Part shown: piece by piece, positions 38,725 through 49,345 of the stretch
Layout: each line of letters opens with the position of its first letter
Position numbering within the stretch: position 1 is the first letter of the stretch
Assembly (NCBI RefSeq): GCF_007954625.1
Contig: NZ_CP042420.1
Coordinates: 383,501 to 447,500, forward strand
DNA: 64,000 nucleotides
Reading direction: 5' to 3'
Source of the DNA: Leuconostoc lactis
GTDB taxonomy: Bacteria > Bacillota > Bacilli > Lactobacillales > Lactobacillaceae
Notes under the pieces: model-generated
Databases searched by the model: none
What the model saw: the letters and a program-made list of their open reading frames with translations, nothing else
Told to the model about the DNA's origin: nothing
Translations under genes and position numbers: made by a program

Positions 38725-38758
38725 GTAAGTTAAAAAATCTGACGATTTGATTACTTAC
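38725..38758 (-). other. Hairpin at the rplF stop codon
   Basis: GTAAGT/ACTTAC outer arms with an inner AAATC/GATTT pair and a short T-run on the minus strand, overlapping the rplF end. It could trim or weakly attenuate transcripts between rplF and rplR. Confidence 0.4.
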
Positions 38759-39287
38759 CAGTCTTACCTTCCTTACGACGAACAACTTCACCTTCGTAAC
38801 GAATACCCTTACCCTTATAAGGTTCTGGGGCACGTACGGCACGAATTTCAGCAGCGAAATCGCCGACTTTTTGCTTTGAAATACCTGAAATCTTGATTGT
38901 CAAAGCATCTGGTACTTCAACTGTCAAATCTTCGCGGTCTTCAAAGTCAACTGGGTGTGAGTAACCAACAGACAAAGTCAACTTTGAACCTGACTTTGCG
39001 GCACGGTAACCAACACCGACAAGCTTCAAAGTCTTAGTGAATCCAGTAGAAACACCTTCGACCATGTTAGCAACGTTTGCACGTGTTGTACCGTGCAAAG
39101 CCTTTGTCTTGTTATCATCGCTTGCGCGTGTGAATGTTACTTCAGAACCTTCAACAGTCATTGTGATTTGCGGCGCAATTTCACGTGACAATGTTCCCTT
39201 AGGTCCCTTAACAGTAACAACTGTACCTTCTTGAGATACTTCAACATCTGCTGGCAATGTAATTACTTTATTTCCAATACGGCTCAT
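38751..39287 (-). CDS. rplF: Ribosomal protein L6
   Basis: 178 aa made of two related domains. [17 protein letters not shown] start and the [22 protein letters not shown] end are typical. It sits near the factor-binding site of the 50S subunit. Confidence 0.98.
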   Translation of the reverse strand: MSRIGNKVITLPADVEVSQEGTVVTVKGPKGTLSREIAPQITMTVEGSEVTFTRASDDNKTKALHGTTRANVANMVEGVSTGFTKTLKLVGVGYRAAKSGSKLTLSVGYSHPVDFEDREDLTVEVPDALTIKISGISKQKVGDFAAEIRAVRAPEPYKGKGIRYEGEVVRRKEGKTGK

Positions 39288-39311
39288 GGTAAGTCTCCTT
39301 TCTTAGATATA

Positions 39312-39710
39312 TTACCAAACGTAAGCGAGCACTTCGCCACCGATTTGCTTTGCGCGTGCTTCTTTGTCAGTGATCACACCAACAGAAGTTGAGATAATCG
39401 CAATACCCAAACCGTTCAAAACCTTTGGCAATGAATCAGCCTTGGCATACTTACGCAAACCTGGCTTTGAGATACGCTTAAGTCCTGTAATCACACGGTT
39501 ACGGTCTTCGCCGTACTTAAGAAATACACGGATAACACCTTGCTTGTTATCTTCGATGTATTCTACGTCGCGAACGAAACCTTCTGATTTCAAGATCTCA
39601 ACGATGCTCATTTTAATTTTTGATGCTGGAATTTCAACAACGTCACGGTGTGCCATGTTGGCGTTACGAATACGTGTTAACAAATCAGCGATTGGATCAG
39701 TCATAGACAT
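39312..39710 (-). CDS. rpsH: Ribosomal protein S8
   Basis: 132 aa; [18 protein letters not shown] start and the [22 protein letters not shown] end are standard. GGAGG lies 10 bases before the first ATG (39710). In most Firmicutes rpsN sits directly upstream; here a 142-base gap with a long hairpin takes its place. Confidence 0.98.
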   Translation of the reverse strand: MSMTDPIADLLTRIRNANMAHRDVVEIPASKIKMSIVEILKSEGFVRDVEYIEDNKQGVIRVFLKYGEDRNRVITGLKRISKPGLRKYAKADSLPKVLNGLGIAIISTSVGVITDKEARAKQIGGEVLAYVW

Positions 39711-39756
39711 CTATCGATATCCTCCTTTTATTTTTGAACGGACATAATGAAATGAC

Positions 39757-39818
39757 ACGCTCTTAACTATTATAGACCATTTCGGTCAATAACAGTTAAA
39801 AACGTGTCACTCTTTTAA
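39757..39818 (-). other. Long hairpin in the rplE-rpsH gap, where rpsN is expected
   Basis: Nested pairings TGACACG/CGTGTCA, TTAACT/AGTTAA, then TTAT...ATAA and GACC/GGTC around a 5-base loop, with small internal loops. One pair is G-U on the mRNA strand and A-C on the other. No reading frame of S14 size fits in the gap. Confidence 0.6.
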
Positions 39819-39852
39819 TTATAAGAGTAACGAACGTTTTTAATTTGCAAAA

Positions 39853-40395
39853 TTACTTTGCAAATGGCATGCCCAAAAGTGTCAACAATGCGCGACCTTC
39901 TTCATCGTTTTGAGCTGTTGTAACCACAACAATGTCCAAGCCGCGAACGCGGTTAACTTGGTCAAAATCGATTTCAGGGAAGATCAATTGTTCACGAACA
40001 CCCAAAGTGTAGTTACCACGACCATCGAAGGCCTTTGATGATACACCACGGAAGTCACGGACACGAGGCAATGAGATGTTGATCAACTTGTCTAAGAATT
40101 CATACATGCGTTCACCACGCAATGTAACCTTAGTTCCGATTGACATACCTTCACGCAAACGGAAACCAGCGATTGACTTCTTTGCCTTTGTGATAACTGG
40201 TTGTTGACCAGCAATCAACTTCAATTCTTCAACCGCTTCATCCAAGTTCTTTGAGTTTGACACCGCATCACCAACACCCATGTTAAGAACGATCTTTTCG
40301 ATCTTAGGGGCTTGCATTGGTGATGAGAAGTTAAACTTTTCGATCAAAGCAGGTTGAACTTCATTAACATATTTTTCTTTTAATGCGTTAGCCAT
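39853..40395 (-). CDS. rplE: Ribosomal protein L5
   Basis: 180 aa from ATG 40395, the usual length; a TTG at 40416 would add seven residues not found in the family. [32 protein letters not shown] core and the [14 protein letters not shown] block are present. Binds 5S rRNA and contacts the P-site tRNA. Confidence 0.97.
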   Translation of the reverse strand: MANALKEKYVNEVQPALIEKFNFSSPMQAPKIEKIVLNMGVGDAVSNSKNLDEAVEELKLIAGQQPVITKAKKSIAGFRLREGMSIGTKVTLRGERMYEFLDKLINISLPRVRDFRGVSSKAFDGRGNYTLGVREQLIFPEIDFDQVNRVRGLDIVVVTTAQNDEEGRALLTLLGMPFAK

Positions 40396-40418
40396 GAAAA
40401 TGATTTCACCTTTCAATA

Positions 40419-40727
40419 TTAGCCTAGTACGTTACCAGACTTTTTAGATACGCGAACTTTCTTGCCATCTTCAATCTTGAACGCAACCTTAGTTGGTTCG
40501 TTAGTTGAAGGGTCAAGCAATTGCACGTTTGATACATGGATTGGTGCTTCGATATCGATAACACCACCTTGTGGGTATTCGTTAGAAGGCTTTTGATGCT
40601 TCTTAACGATGTTCACGCCTTCGACAACAACGCGGTCCTTTGCAGCAACAGTCTTAGTGATTGTGCCTTCTTTTCCCTTGTCTTTGCCGGCAATGACGCG
40701 AACCTTATCACCTGTTTTTACAAACAT
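40419..40727 (-). CDS. rplX: Ribosomal protein L24
   Basis: 102 aa with an N-terminal KOW motif ([18 protein letters not shown]). One of the first proteins to bind 23S rRNA in assembly. Between rplN and rplE. Confidence 0.98.
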   Translation of the reverse strand: MFVKTGDKVRVIAGKDKGKEGTITKTVAAKDRVVVEGVNIVKKHQKPSNEYPQGGVIDIEAPIHVSNVQLLDPSTNEPTKVAFKIEDGKKVRVSKKSGNVLG

Positions 40728-40750
40728 GATTTGGCTCCTCCTTGTCAGTT

Positions 40751-41119
40751 TTAGAGCACTTCTGGTGCCAATGAAACGATACGCATAAAGTCTGCATCAC
40801 GCAATTCACGTGCAACAGGGCCAAAGATACGCGTACCAACTGGTGACTTGTCGTCCTTTACGATAACAGCGGCATTTTCATCAAAGTTGATGTATGAACC
40901 GTCTGCACGACGAACGTCTGAAACAGTACGAACGATAACAGCCTTAACGACGTCACCCTTCTTTACGTTACCACCAGGGATAGCTTGCTTAACTGTGGCA
41001 ACGATAACGTCACCAACACCAGCAAACTTACGGCCTGAACCACCGAGCACTTTAATCGTCAAGATTTCACGTGCGCCAGAGTTGTCAGCCACTTTTAAAC
41101 GACTCTCTTGTTGAATCAT
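40751..41119 (-). CDS. rplN: Ribosomal protein L14
   Basis: 122 aa, exact family length. [19 protein letters not shown] start and the [13 protein letters not shown] block are present. Forms part of the intersubunit bridge. First gene of the spc section. Confidence 0.98.
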   Translation of the reverse strand: MIQQESRLKVADNSGAREILTIKVLGGSGRKFAGVGDVIVATVKQAIPGGNVKKGDVVKAVIVRTVSDVRRADGSYINFDENAAVIVKDDKSPVGTRIFGPVARELRDADFMRIVSLAPEVL

Positions 41120-41171
41120 GGTTCTTCCTCCTTAGTTAGCAATTAATTACGACGATTTGATAACGATCAAA

Positions 41172-41438
41172 TTAAAGAATAACTGCCTCTTCAACGATCT
41201 TAACCAAACGGAAGTGCTTAGTTGCAGACAAAGGACGTGTTTCCATGATTTGGACAATATCGTTCATCTTAGCGCTATTGTTTTCATCATGGGCTTTAAA
41301 CTTCTTTGTGTACTTAACACGCTTACCGTAAACGGCGTGGTTCACATAAGTATCAACAGCGACAGTGATTGTCTTGTCCATCTTATCTGAAACAACGCGG
41401 CCTTGGTAAACCTTACGAGCATTACGTTCTTCACTCAT
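41172..41438 (-). CDS. rpsQ: Ribosomal protein S17
   Basis: 88-aa OB-fold protein; [16 protein letters not shown] and [19 protein letters not shown] are typical. Last gene of the S10 section, 22 bases after rpmC. Confidence 0.98.
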   Translation of the reverse strand: MSEERNARKVYQGRVVSDKMDKTITVAVDTYVNHAVYGKRVKYTKKFKAHDENNSAKMNDIVQIMETRPLSATKHFRLVKIVEEAVIL

Positions 41439-41460
41439 TTTTCAGCTTCTTCCTTTCGTC

Positions 41461-41667
41461 TTATTTGTTGGCGTTTGCCAATTCTTGCGCACGGATAACT
41501 GTCTTAACTCGTGCAATGTCCTTACGAACTTGTGCAATACGCGCCGTGTTTTCAAGTTGGCCAGTAGCCAATTGGAAACGTAGGTTGAATAATTCTTCCT
41601 TGAATTCGGCCTCGCGCTTTTGCAAATCCGCAAGTGACAATTCTTTCAATTCACTTGCTTTAGCCAT
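41461..41667 (-). CDS. rpmC: Ribosomal protein L29
   Basis: 68-aa helical hairpin near the exit tunnel. [20 protein letters not shown] and [19 protein letters not shown] are family blocks. Its start touches the rplP stop. Confidence 0.98.
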   Translation of the reverse strand: MAKASELKELSLADLQKREAEFKEELFNLRFQLATGQLENTARIAQVRKDIARVKTVIRAQELANANK

Positions 41668-42080
41668 TATTCAGCCTCCCGAGCAATAATCTTTGTACGT
41701 ACAGGCAACTTGTGTTGTGCCAAACGCAATGCTTCACGTGCAGTTGCTTCAGGAACACCTGCAACTTCAAACATTACCTTACCACGCTTAACTGGTTCTA
41801 CCCAACCTTCAGGTGAACCCTTACCGTTACCCATTCGAACACCGACACCTTTAGATGTATATGACTTGTGAGGGAAGATTTTGATCCAAACCTTACCACC
41901 ACGCTTCATATAACGTGTCATTGCAATACGGGCAGCTTCAATTTGACGGTTTGTAATCCAGCTTGATGTTGTTGCTTGCAAGCCGAATTCACCGAACGTT
42001 ACCGTCTTTCCACCTTTTGCTTCACCACGCATGTGGCCACGGTGTACACGACGGAATTTAACACGCTTTGGTACTAACAT
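41667..42080 (-). CDS. rplP: Ribosomal protein L16
   Basis: 137 aa. [19 protein letters not shown] start, the [20 protein letters not shown] block and the [15 protein letters not shown] loop are present. Organises the A-site tRNA elbow region. Confidence 0.98.
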   Translation of the reverse strand: MLVPKRVKFRRVHRGHMRGEAKGGKTVTFGEFGLQATTSSWITNRQIEAARIAMTRYMKRGGKVWIKIFPHKSYTSKGVGVRMGNGKGSPEGWVEPVKRGKVMFEVAGVPEATAREALRLAQHKLPVRTKIIAREAE

Positions 42081-42094
42081 GTTCGCTTCCCTCC

Positions 42095-42766
42095 TTACTT
42101 ACTGTTCTTCTTTTGTGGCAAAACATCACCACGGTAAATCCAAGTCTTGATACCCAAGTTACCGTAAGCAGTCATTGCTTCGTCCCATGAGTAATCGATA
42201 TCAGCGCGCAAAGTATGCAAAGGCACAGTACCTTCAGTGTATTGTTCAACACGGGCAATATCTGCACCGTTCAAACGACCTGAAACCATTACCTTGATAC
42301 CCTTAGCACCTGAACGTGTTGCACGTTGGATAGCACCACGCATCGCACGACGGAAAGCCACACGGCGTTCCAAATCACCAGCGATTTGTTGTCCAACCAA
42401 GTGTGCTGACAAGTCAGGCTTCTTGATTTCAACAATGTTGATGAAGACACGCTTTGAGCGTCCCTTTTCATCGACATCAGTCAACTTAGCCAATTGTGTA
42501 CGAAGCTTTTCAACTTCTGAACCACCCTTACCGATAACCATTCCTGGCTTAGCAGTGTGGATAGATACGTCAACACGTGACTTTGTGCTACGTTCAATTT
42601 CAACGCGATCAACTGCGGCATCCGCTAAGTTCTTTTCGATGTACTTACGAATACGCAAGTCTTCGTGAAGTTGGTTAGCATAATCAGCCTTGTCAGCAAA
42701 CCACTTTGCATCCCAGTCGCGAATAACGCCGACACGGAATCCAGTAGGGTTAATCTTTTGACCCAT
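42095..42766 (-). CDS. rpsC: Ribosomal protein S3
   Basis: 223 aa. [19 protein letters not shown] start, a KH domain with [11 protein letters not shown] (about residues 75-90), and the [14 protein letters not shown] block. Helps form the mRNA entry channel. ATG shares one base with the rplV stop. Confidence 0.98.
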   Translation of the reverse strand: MGQKINPTGFRVGVIRDWDAKWFADKADYANQLHEDLRIRKYIEKNLADAAVDRVEIERSTKSRVDVSIHTAKPGMVIGKGGSEVEKLRTQLAKLTDVDEKGRSKRVFINIVEIKKPDLSAHLVGQQIAGDLERRVAFRRAMRGAIQRATRSGAKGIKVMVSGRLNGADIARVEQYTEGTVPLHTLRADIDYSWDEAMTAYGNLGIKTWIYRGDVLPQKKNSK

Positions 42767-43122
42767 TACTTTGCCTCCTTCTCAGCAACCACAATTGTGA
42801 TGTGGCTTGTACGCTTGTTGATTGGTGAAGCAGAACCCTTGGCACGGGGACGGAAACGCTTAAGCGTAGGTCCTTCGTTAGCAAAGGCTTCCTTCACGAT
42901 AAGATCTTCTCGGTCTAATGAGAAGTTGTTTTCAGCATTAGCAACTGCTGAGTTCAAAACCTTGTAAATATCTTCAGTAGAAGTGTTAGGTAGGAACTTC
43001 AAAATTGCGTATGCTTCGTTAACGCTCTTACGACGAATTGTGTCAAGAACTAGGCGTGCCTTACGTGGGGCAACGCGAACGATCTTGGCTGTCGCGCGAG
43101 CTGAAGTAATTTGTTCAGCCAT
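42766..43122 (-). CDS. rplV: Ribosomal protein L22
   Basis: 118 aa. [17 protein letters not shown] and the C-terminal [18 protein letters not shown] beta-hairpin that lines the exit tunnel are intact, with no change typical of macrolide resistance insertions. Confidence 0.98.
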   Translation of the reverse strand: MAEQITSARATAKIVRVAPRKARLVLDTIRRKSVNEAYAILKFLPNTSTEDIYKVLNSAVANAENNFSLDREDLIVKEAFANEGPTLKRFRPRAKGSASPINKRTSHITIVVAEKEAK

Positions 43123-43138
43123 TTTTCAATTTCCTCCT

Positions 43139-43420
43139 TTATTTTTTACCGGTCTTCTTATCATCAGCCTTGTGGCCTTTGAATGTACGTGTTGGTACGA
43201 ATTCGCCCAACTTATGACCAACCATGTCTTCTTGTACAAAAACCGGAACGTGCTTGCGACCATCATAAACGGCAATTGTAAAGCCGATGAAGCTTGGGAA
43301 GATTGTTGAACGACGTGACCAAGTCTTGATCACTGACTTCTTTTCAGAATCCGCTTGCGCTTCAATCTTCTTAAGCAAGTGTGGGTCCGCAAATGGTCCC
43401 TTTTTTAAACTACGAGCCAT
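43139..43420 (-). CDS. rpsS: Ribosomal protein S19
   Basis: 93 aa, exact length class. [18 protein letters not shown] start and [17 protein letters not shown] are conserved. Located in the 30S head. Confidence 0.98.
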   Translation of the reverse strand: MARSLKKGPFADPHLLKKIEAQADSEKKSVIKTWSRRSTIFPSFIGFTIAVYDGRKHVPVFVQEDMVGHKLGEFVPTRTFKGHKADDKKTGKK

Positions 43421-43437
43421 TAGTTGTCTCCTTTCCC

Positions 43438-44271
43438 TTACTTACTCTTACGACCGCGAACGATGAACTTCGTTGAAGCCTTCTTCTTGTCGCGAGTCTT
43501 CTTACCAGCAGTCTTCTTACCCCATGGTGACATAGGACTTGGACGACCAACAGGTGCTTTACCTTCACCACCACCGTGTGGGTGATCGTTAGGGTTCATA
43601 ACTGATCCACGAACGTGTGGACGCTTTCCACGCCAACGGTTACGACCAGCCTTACCCCAGTTAATCAATGAGTGTTCAGCGTTACCAACTTCACCGATTG
43701 TTGCACGGTTAGTTGCCAAGATCAAACGTACTTCGCCTGAAGTCAAACGAACGATGACATACTTGCCATCCTTACCCAAGATTTGTGCTGAAGTTCCAGC
43801 AGAACGTGCCAATTGACCACCCTTACCAGGCTTCAATTCGATGTTGTGAATCAAAGTACCTTCAGGAATATTGCGCAATGGCAAGGCATTGCCGGGCTTA
43901 ATGTCGGCATCAGGACCAGATTGTACTTTATCGCCAACCTTCAATCCCTTTGGCGCCAAGATATATGACTTAATACCATCTTCATATACAAGCAAAGCGA
44001 TGTTTGCTGTACGGTTTGGATCGTATTCGATAGCCTTTACAGTAGCTGTCTTGTTATCCTTGATACGCTTGAAGTCCACCAAACGGTAGGCTTGCTTGTG
44101 TCCACCAGCGTGGTGGCGCACTGTCATACGACCAGAGTTGTTACGTGCACCAGTCTTTGACTTCTTTGCCAACAAGCTCTTTTCGGGCGTTGACTTCGTG
44201 ATTTCAGCGAAATCTGAAGTCGTCATGTTACGACGTCCGTTAGAGGTTGGCTTATACTTCTTGATAGCCAA
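43438..44271 (-). CDS. rplB: Ribosomal protein L2
   Basis: 277 aa. Central to peptidyl-transferase function. The [19 protein letters not shown] block (slightly variant) and the [18 protein letters not shown] loop with the conserved His are present. Confidence 0.98.
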   Translation of the reverse strand: MAIKKYKPTSNGRRNMTTSDFAEITKSTPEKSLLAKKSKTGARNNSGRMTVRHHAGGHKQAYRLVDFKRIKDNKTATVKAIEYDPNRTANIALLVYEDGIKSYILAPKGLKVGDKVQSGPDADIKPGNALPLRNIPEGTLIHNIELKPGKGGQLARSAGTSAQILGKDGKYVIVRLTSGEVRLILATNRATIGEVGNAEHSLINWGKAGRNRWRGKRPHVRGSVMNPNDHPHGGGEGKAPVGRPSPMSPWGKKTAGKKTRDKKKASTKFIVRGRKSK

Positions 44272-44293
44272 TGTCTTTTCCTCCTATTTAGAA

Positions 44294-44581
44294 TTAACCT
44301 TCGTTAAAGATTTGAATATCTTTTGAATCTTTTGACAACGTTACGGTTGCCTTCTTCAACTTACGTGTGTAACCAACGTAACGACCTTGGCGCTTCTTCT
44401 TACCGCGAACGTTAGCTGTGTTCAAGCCAGATACTTGAACGTCGAAGATCTCTTCAATTGCCTTCTTAATTTCAGGCTTTGTGGCACGAACATCGACTTC
44501 GAAGACATAGCGCTTACGTTCTGTTTGCGCCATTGATGCTTCAGTAATGATCGGGCGACGGATAATATCGCGTGCATCCAT
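44294..44581 (-). CDS. rplW: Ribosomal protein L23
   Basis: 95 aa; [20 protein letters not shown] and [16 protein letters not shown]. Docking site of trigger factor and SRP at the tunnel exit. Overlaps the rplD stop by one base. Confidence 0.98.
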   Translation of the reverse strand: MDARDIIRRPIITEASMAQTERKRYVFEVDVRATKPEIKKAIEEIFDVQVSGLNTANVRGKKKRQGRYVGYTRKLKKATVTLSKDSKDIQIFNEG

Positions 44582-45204
44582 TAGGCAAGACCTCCTTGGA
44601 TTTCTTCGATTGATGATTGAACAATCACCAGCTTATCTGCATTAACAACGTCAAGTACGTTAATACCCTTTGTTGTCATAACTTGAACGTTAGCCAAGTT
44701 ACGTGCTGACAAGATTGCGTTTTCGTTGTCTTCATCAACAACTACTAATGTCTTTGTGTCAACTGACAAGTTAGCCAAAACCTTCTTGAAGTCTTGTGTC
44801 TTTGGTGCTTCGAATGACAAAGCATCAACAACAACCAACTTACCGTCAGCAAGCTTTTGTGACAAAACTGACTTCAAAGCCAATTGGTAAGACTTACGGT
44901 TAATACGGTAGGCATATGAACGAGGTGTTGGTCCGAAGACGATTCCACCACCACGGAATTGTGGTTCACGGATTGAACCGGCACGTGCACGACCAGTACC
45001 CTTTTGCTTCCAAGGCTTACGTCCACCACCAGAAACCGCTGAACGGTTCTTGACAGCATGAGTACCTTGACGCATTGATGCGCGTTGCATCAAAACTGCA
45101 TCTGTGATAACGGCGTTGTTAGGTTCGATGGCGAAAACTGCATCGTTCAATTCGAGTTCAGCAGCTTGACTACCATCTTGCTTTAATACAGCAACTTTAG
45201 TCAT
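44581..45204 (-). CDS. rplD: Ribosomal protein L4
   Basis: 207 aa. [20 protein letters not shown] with [19 protein letters not shown] forms the extended loop in the exit tunnel. L4 is the S10 operon repressor in E. coli; whether it acts on the leader found here is unknown. Confidence 0.98.
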   Translation of the reverse strand: MTKVAVLKQDGSQAAELELNDAVFAIEPNNAVITDAVLMQRASMRQGTHAVKNRSAVSGGGRKPWKQKGTGRARAGSIREPQFRGGGIVFGPTPRSYAYRINRKSYQLALKSVLSQKLADGKLVVVDALSFEAPKTQDFKKVLANLSVDTKTLVVVDEDNENAILSARNLANVQVMTTKGINVLDVVNADKLVIVQSSIEEIQGGLA

Positions 45205-45236
45205 GATTGATTGTTCTCCTTTCTATATAGTCTATA

Positions 45237-45923
45237 TTAAGCTTCTTCAGCTGCGGCAGCTGGTGCTGAAACACCGGCCATCTTAACTTCAGGATGCTTT
45301 GCGTTAACCTTAACGGTTGACTTAATTGTCAATAGTGACTTGTTTGCGCCAGGTACGTTACCCTTCAACAACAACAAGTTGTTTTCAACGTCAACGTGGA
45401 CGATAGCAACGTTTTGCATTGTGCGCTTGTGGTTTCCCATGCGTCCAGGCAAAAGCTTACCCTTGAAGACACGGTTGATGATAGCACCCATTGAACCTGG
45501 ACGACGGTGGTAACGAGATCCGTGAGCCATTGGTCCACGTGATTGGCCATCCTTCTTGATGTTACCTTGGAAGCCATGTCCCTTCGTGATTCCAGTAACG
45601 TCGACGTATTCACCAGCTGCGAATGTATCAACCTTGATTTCATCCCCTGCGTTAAATTCGCCTTCCGCATTGCGGATTTCACGAACGTAGCGCTTAGGGG
45701 TCGTGTTTGCTTTTGAAGCGTGACCTTGTTCAGGTTTGTTTGACAAAACTGCGCGCTTGTCTTGGTAACCGAGTTGTACTGCATCATATCCGTCTGTTTC
45801 TACAGTTTTAACTTGCAAAACGACGTTTGGTGTAGCTTCAACAACAGTCACGGCGATCAATTCACCAGTTTCAGTGAAAACCTGAGTCATACCGACTTTG
45901 CGGCCTAAGATACCTTTAGTCAT
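45237..45923 (-). CDS. rplC: Ribosomal protein L3
   Basis: 228 aa. [18 protein letters not shown] start and the [18 protein letters not shown] block, with the Gln of [10 protein letters not shown]. Ends in an alanine-rich tail ([10 protein letters not shown]) common in lactobacilli. An early 50S assembly protein. Confidence 0.98.
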   Translation of the reverse strand: MTKGILGRKVGMTQVFTETGELIAVTVVEATPNVVLQVKTVETDGYDAVQLGYQDKRAVLSNKPEQGHASKANTTPKRYVREIRNAEGEFNAGDEIKVDTFAAGEYVDVTGITKGHGFQGNIKKDGQSRGPMAHGSRYHRRPGSMGAIINRVFKGKLLPGRMGNHKRTMQNVAIVHVDVENNLLLLKGNVPGANKSLLTIKSTVKVNAKHPEVKMAGVSAPAAAAEEA

Positions 45924-45992
45924 GACTAATCTCCTTAAATAATTTCTTGACTTATTTTTACCCTAACGGGTGCGAAGTTGTATTCGTTAAAA

Positions 45993-46301
45993 TTACAACT
46001 TGATTTCGATTGCAACACCTGATGGCAATTCAAGCTTACGCAATGCGTCAACTGTCTTGTCAGTAGGGTTCACAATGTCGATCAAACGCTTGTGCGTGCG
46101 CATTTCGAATTGTTCGCGGCTATCCTTGTGCTTATGTGGTGAACGTAGAATTGTGTACAATGTACGTTCAGTTGGCAAAGGGATAGGACCAGCGATTTCT
46201 GCGCCCGTACGCTTGGCCGTTTCAACAATTTTTTCTGCTGATTGGTCCAAGATGCGGTGTTCGTATGCCTTCAAACGGATACGGATCTTCTTTTGTGCCA
46301 T
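45993..46301 (-). CDS. rpsJ: Ribosomal protein S10
   Basis: 102 aa. [20 protein letters not shown] start and the [20 protein letters not shown] loop are typical. First gene of the S10-spc cluster, behind a leader of about 180 bases. Confidence 0.98.
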   Translation of the reverse strand: MAQKKIRIRLKAYEHRILDQSAEKIVETAKRTGAEIAGPIPLPTERTLYTILRSPHKHKDSREQFEMRTHKRLIDIVNPTDKTVDALRKLELPSGVAIEIKL

Positions 46302-46484
46302 TATTTCGTGCCTCCTCGTTGATTTTGTAAATCAGCTAACTCCAATTAAAAACCGACAACACTGCTTGTGTTTTGCGCGCCCATGGCAACGCGGCCGCGC
46401 GTGTCGCAACCTTAATCATCATCGCTAAACATTGATACACCAGGCTTTCGGTAGGTTTATATGACTACTGTTCCAAAAGCGTAC
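46302..46484 (-). promoter_or_regulatory. Structured 5' leader of the S10 cluster
   Basis: About 180 transcribed bases with an unusual GC-rich core for this genome: the palindrome CGCGGCCGCG (46390-46399), flanked by CGCGC/GCGCG arms, and an ACAC/GTGT hairpin followed by TTTTT. It looks built for autogenous or attenuation control, but I cannot match it to a named leader family. Confidence 0.5.
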
Positions 46485-46490
46485 TTAACT

Positions 46491-46519
46491 ACTATAACAG
46501 AAGAACCCTACATGCGCAA
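46491..46519 (-). promoter_or_regulatory. S10 cluster promoter
   Basis: Minus strand -35 TTGCGC (46514-46519), 17-base spacer, -10 TATAGT (46491-46496). Confidence 0.75.
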
Positions 46520-46574
46520 GGCTTTTATCAATTTAATTCTGCGACTTTTTCTTTTGACCAAAATTTATTAAAAG

Positions 46575-46603
46575 AAAAAACCGACAAAAATTTGTCGGTT
46601 TTT
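46575..46603 (-). terminator. potABCD terminator
   Basis: AAAAACCGACAA/TTGTCGGTTTTT stem with 4-base loop and T-run on the minus strand. It overlaps the potD stop. Confidence 0.9.
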
Positions 46604-47681
46604 AACGCTTTGACATCTTAAATTCCAAAAAGGCATCATTATATCTTTCAGTCCACTTCTGACCTAAATCATCATAGACTTGCAGATTCTTAATCGTTTC
46701 ATTGCTTGGATAGAATTGTGGATCATTACGCACTGCCTTTGGCAATAATGCCTTCGCTTTCGCGTTCGGCGTTGCGTAACCAATATATTCCGCATTCTGA
46801 GCAGCATTCTTAGGCTCACTCATAAAGTTCAAGAAAGCATAAGCCGCTTCTTTATGCTTGGCCGTCTTTGGCATCACAATATTATCAAACCAAAGGTTTG
46901 ACCCCTCACTTGGCACAACATAGTGCAAATGCGGGTTATTATCAATGGCTTCGGCGGCTTCACCTGAATAGGTAACAGCCAGCCCTGCTTCATTTTGGGC
47001 CATATACATTTTAATTTCATCAGCAATAATGGCTTTGACGTTTGGCATCAGTGCTTCTAACTTCGCTTGCGCCGCAGCTAAATCAGCAACAGATTTCGTA
47101 TTAACTGATTTATGCTGGGTAATCAACGCAACGCCCAAGGCATCACGCGCTGAATCGACAAGCAAAATCTGATTCCGGAATTTTGATGACCAGAGATCAT
47201 CCCAATGTTGCACATCTTTCCCATCCACTAACTTGTCATTATAAATAATGCCGAGTGTGCCCCAAAAATAAGGCAATGAGTATTTGTTGTGGCGATCAAA
47301 AGATAAATTCATAAAACGCGGATCATAATTTTTAAGACCAGTTAACTTGCTATGATCCAACGGCAACAGCAAGTTTTCACGTTTCATTTTCTGAATCATG
47401 TAATCCGATGGCACCGCCAAATCATATGACGTGCCACCTTGTTTAATTTTAGTATACATGGCTTCATTGGAATCAAACGTCTCATAACTAATCTGATAGC
47501 CCGTTTCCTTGGTAAACTTGGCCATCAAATCAGGATCGAGATAATCACCCCAATTGTACAGGTTCAACACTTTGTCAGAAGACGCATCTGAACCTGTTTT
47601 AGTCGCAAGATATTGCTGAGTCCCAAATAGTCCCCCGACAACAATCAAGATGGCGACAACGCCAAGTAGCAACTTTTTCAT
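46602..47681 (-). CDS. potD: Spermidine/putrescine-binding protein PotD
   Basis: 359-aa extracellular solute-binding protein. One N-terminal hydrophobic segment (about residues 3-21) has no lipobox cysteine, so it is anchored by an uncleaved helix or secreted. NLYNWGDYLDPDL and YETFDSNEAMYTKIKQGG are hallmark PotD blocks. Last gene of potABCD, starting just after the potC stop. Confidence 0.95.
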   Translation of the reverse strand: MKKLLLGVVAILIVVGGLFGTQQYLATKTGSDASSDKVLNLYNWGDYLDPDLMAKFTKETGYQISYETFDSNEAMYTKIKQGGTSYDLAVPSDYMIQKMKRENLLLPLDHSKLTGLKNYDPRFMNLSFDRHNKYSLPYFWGTLGIIYNDKLVDGKDVQHWDDLWSSKFRNQILLVDSARDALGVALITQHKSVNTKSVADLAAAQAKLEALMPNVKAIIADEIKMYMAQNEAGLAVTYSGEAAEAIDNNPHLHYVVPSEGSNLWFDNIVMPKTAKHKEAAYAFLNFMSEPKNAAQNAEYIGYATPNAKAKALLPKAVRNDPQFYPSNETIKNLQVYDDLGQKWTERYNDAFLEFKMSKR

Positions 47682-47682
47682 A

Positions 47683-48510
47683 TCACAGTCCCTCCGACGC
47701 TACCAACATAAGACGCGTCGCACGCTTCTTATTTTTTTCAGCACGTGTTGCAATCGCATAGTATACCAGCACCATAAGCAATGATATTAAAAACATCACG
47801 GCTGACAACGCGTTGATTTCAAGACTGACCCCTTGACGGGCACGAGAATAAATTTCAACAGACAATGTTGAGAACCCATTACCCGTGACAAAGAATGTCA
47901 CCGCAAAATCATCTAATGAATACGTGAAGGCCATGAAGAAGCCAGCCAAAATACCTGGTGAAATCACCGGTAAGACCACACGGGTTAACATTTGCCAATT
48001 ATTAGCACCCAAGTCTTTTGCGGCAGCAACAAGCGATTGATTCATTTCCTGAAGGCGCGGTAAGACCATCAACACAACGATTGGAATCGTAAACGCGATA
48101 TGTGACAGCAAAACTGATGTAAAGCCTAGTGAGAAGCCCAGTACCGTGAAAAACACCAAGAATGACGCACCAATAATAACATCCGGTGACACCAACAAGA
48201 CGTTATTCAACGATAAGAAGACATTCTTCACGAGGCCGTTTCTTAAATTGTACACGTATAAAGCCCCTGCCGTGCCAATCACACTTGATATCACTGACGC
48301 TGAAATAGCCAGTAAGAGCGTGCTGACAACAATTTCCATAATCCGCGTATCAGCAAACAGTTCACCGTAATGTTTCCAAGAGAAGCCATCCCAACCTTGC
48401 ATGACATCCCCGGCATTAAATGAATAGATAATCAGGAAAAAGATGGGTAGGTATAGCAAGATAAAGACGAACCAGAGATAAATATTAGCCCATTTAATTT
48501 TTTTATGCAT
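47683..48510 (-). CDS. potC: Polyamine ABC transporter permease PotC
   Basis: 275 aa, about six membrane segments. ATG 48510 is chosen for GAGG 8 bases ahead and the start MHKKIKWANIYLW; upstream in-frame codons overlap the potB end. The coupling motif EAA-like AAAKDLGANNWQML is at about residues 170-185. Confidence 0.95.
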   Translation of the reverse strand: MHKKIKWANIYLWFVFILLYLPIFFLIIYSFNAGDVMQGWDGFSWKHYGELFADTRIMEIVVSTLLLAISASVISSVIGTAGALYVYNLRNGLVKNVFLSLNNVLLVSPDVIIGASFLVFFTVLGFSLGFTSVLLSHIAFTIPIVVLMVLPRLQEMNQSLVAAAKDLGANNWQMLTRVVLPVISPGILAGFFMAFTYSLDDFAVTFFVTGNGFSTLSVEIYSRARQGVSLEINALSAVMFLISLLMVLVYYAIATRAEKNKKRATRLMLVASEGL

Positions 48511-48514
48511 CCGC

Positions 48515-49345
48515 TCAACCTCGCTTTCTCGACGACTGACGCGCACGATCTCGTGTCAGAATCATCGTAATAACCATCGCAACAATTAAAATTACACCAA
48601 TCGTCGAACCTAAACGCCAGTTTTGCGTCACTAAGAAATGCTCTTCAATTGCCGTACCCAAAGTAATCACTCGGTTACCACCGATGAGTCGTGTCACCAT
48701 AAATAGTGACAAACTAGGAATAAAGACCGCTTGGATACCGGCTTTAACACCGGGCATCGACAACGGCATGATGACACGCCGAAGCGTCTGCCATTTGTTT
48801 GCGCCTAAATCACGACTAGCCTGCGCAAGACGTGGATTGATCTCGGCCAACGAATTAAAGATTGGTAGAATCATGAAGGAAATTTCAATGTAGGCCGCCA
48901 CCAACAAGAAACTCCAGTTAGAAAACAAGAGTTGCTGCGGCACAATGCCCCATAAGCCCAAAAAATTATTGACCGTACCAGATTTTGATAACAAACCAAT
49001 AAATGCATAAGTTTTGAGCAATAAGTTAATCCAAGTTGGCAAGATAATCAATAAGAGCCAGAATTGCTTATGCTTTAATTGATTTAAGAGATAAGCGGTC
49101 GGGTAACTGATCACCAGCGTAATGACCGTAATCAAGAAAGCATACCAGACTGAATTAATCGTCATTAACAAGTAAGTCCCACTACTAAAGTAGGTCTCAT
49201 AGTTACGCAACGTAAAATGACCATCTTGGGTCGTTAATGATTGAAACAGCAACAATACAAGTGGCACAATGACAAATAGCACCAACCAAGCACCATAGGG
49301 CACCAGGTAGAATAATTGTCGCTGCTGTTTACGCTTTGACATCAT
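48515..49345 (-). CDS. potB: Polyamine ABC transporter permease PotB
   Basis: 276 aa, about six membrane segments, coupling motif [14 protein letters not shown]. The start is one of two adjacent ATGs (49345 or 49342) with GAGG 9 or 12 bases ahead, overlapping the potA end. Pairs with PotC in the membrane. Confidence 0.94.
   Translation of the reverse strand: MMSKRKQQRQLFYLVPYGAWLVLFVIVPLVLLLFQSLTTQDGHFTLRNYETYFSSGTYLLMTINSVWYAFLITVITLVISYPTAYLLNQLKHKQFWLLLIILPTWINLLLKTYAFIGLLSKSGTVNNFLGLWGIVPQQLLFSNWSFLLVAAYIEISFMILPIFNSLAEINPRLAQASRDLGANKWQTLRRVIMPLSMPGVKAGIQAVFIPSLSLFMVTRLIGGNRVITLGTAIEEHFLVTQNWRLGSTIGVILIVAMVITMILTRDRARQSSRKRG

Noticed and set aside
46602..47681. Missing lipobox in PotD as an anomaly
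   Set aside because: Streptococcal and related PotD proteins also start with an uncleaved hydrophobic segment without cysteine, so this is normal for the family.
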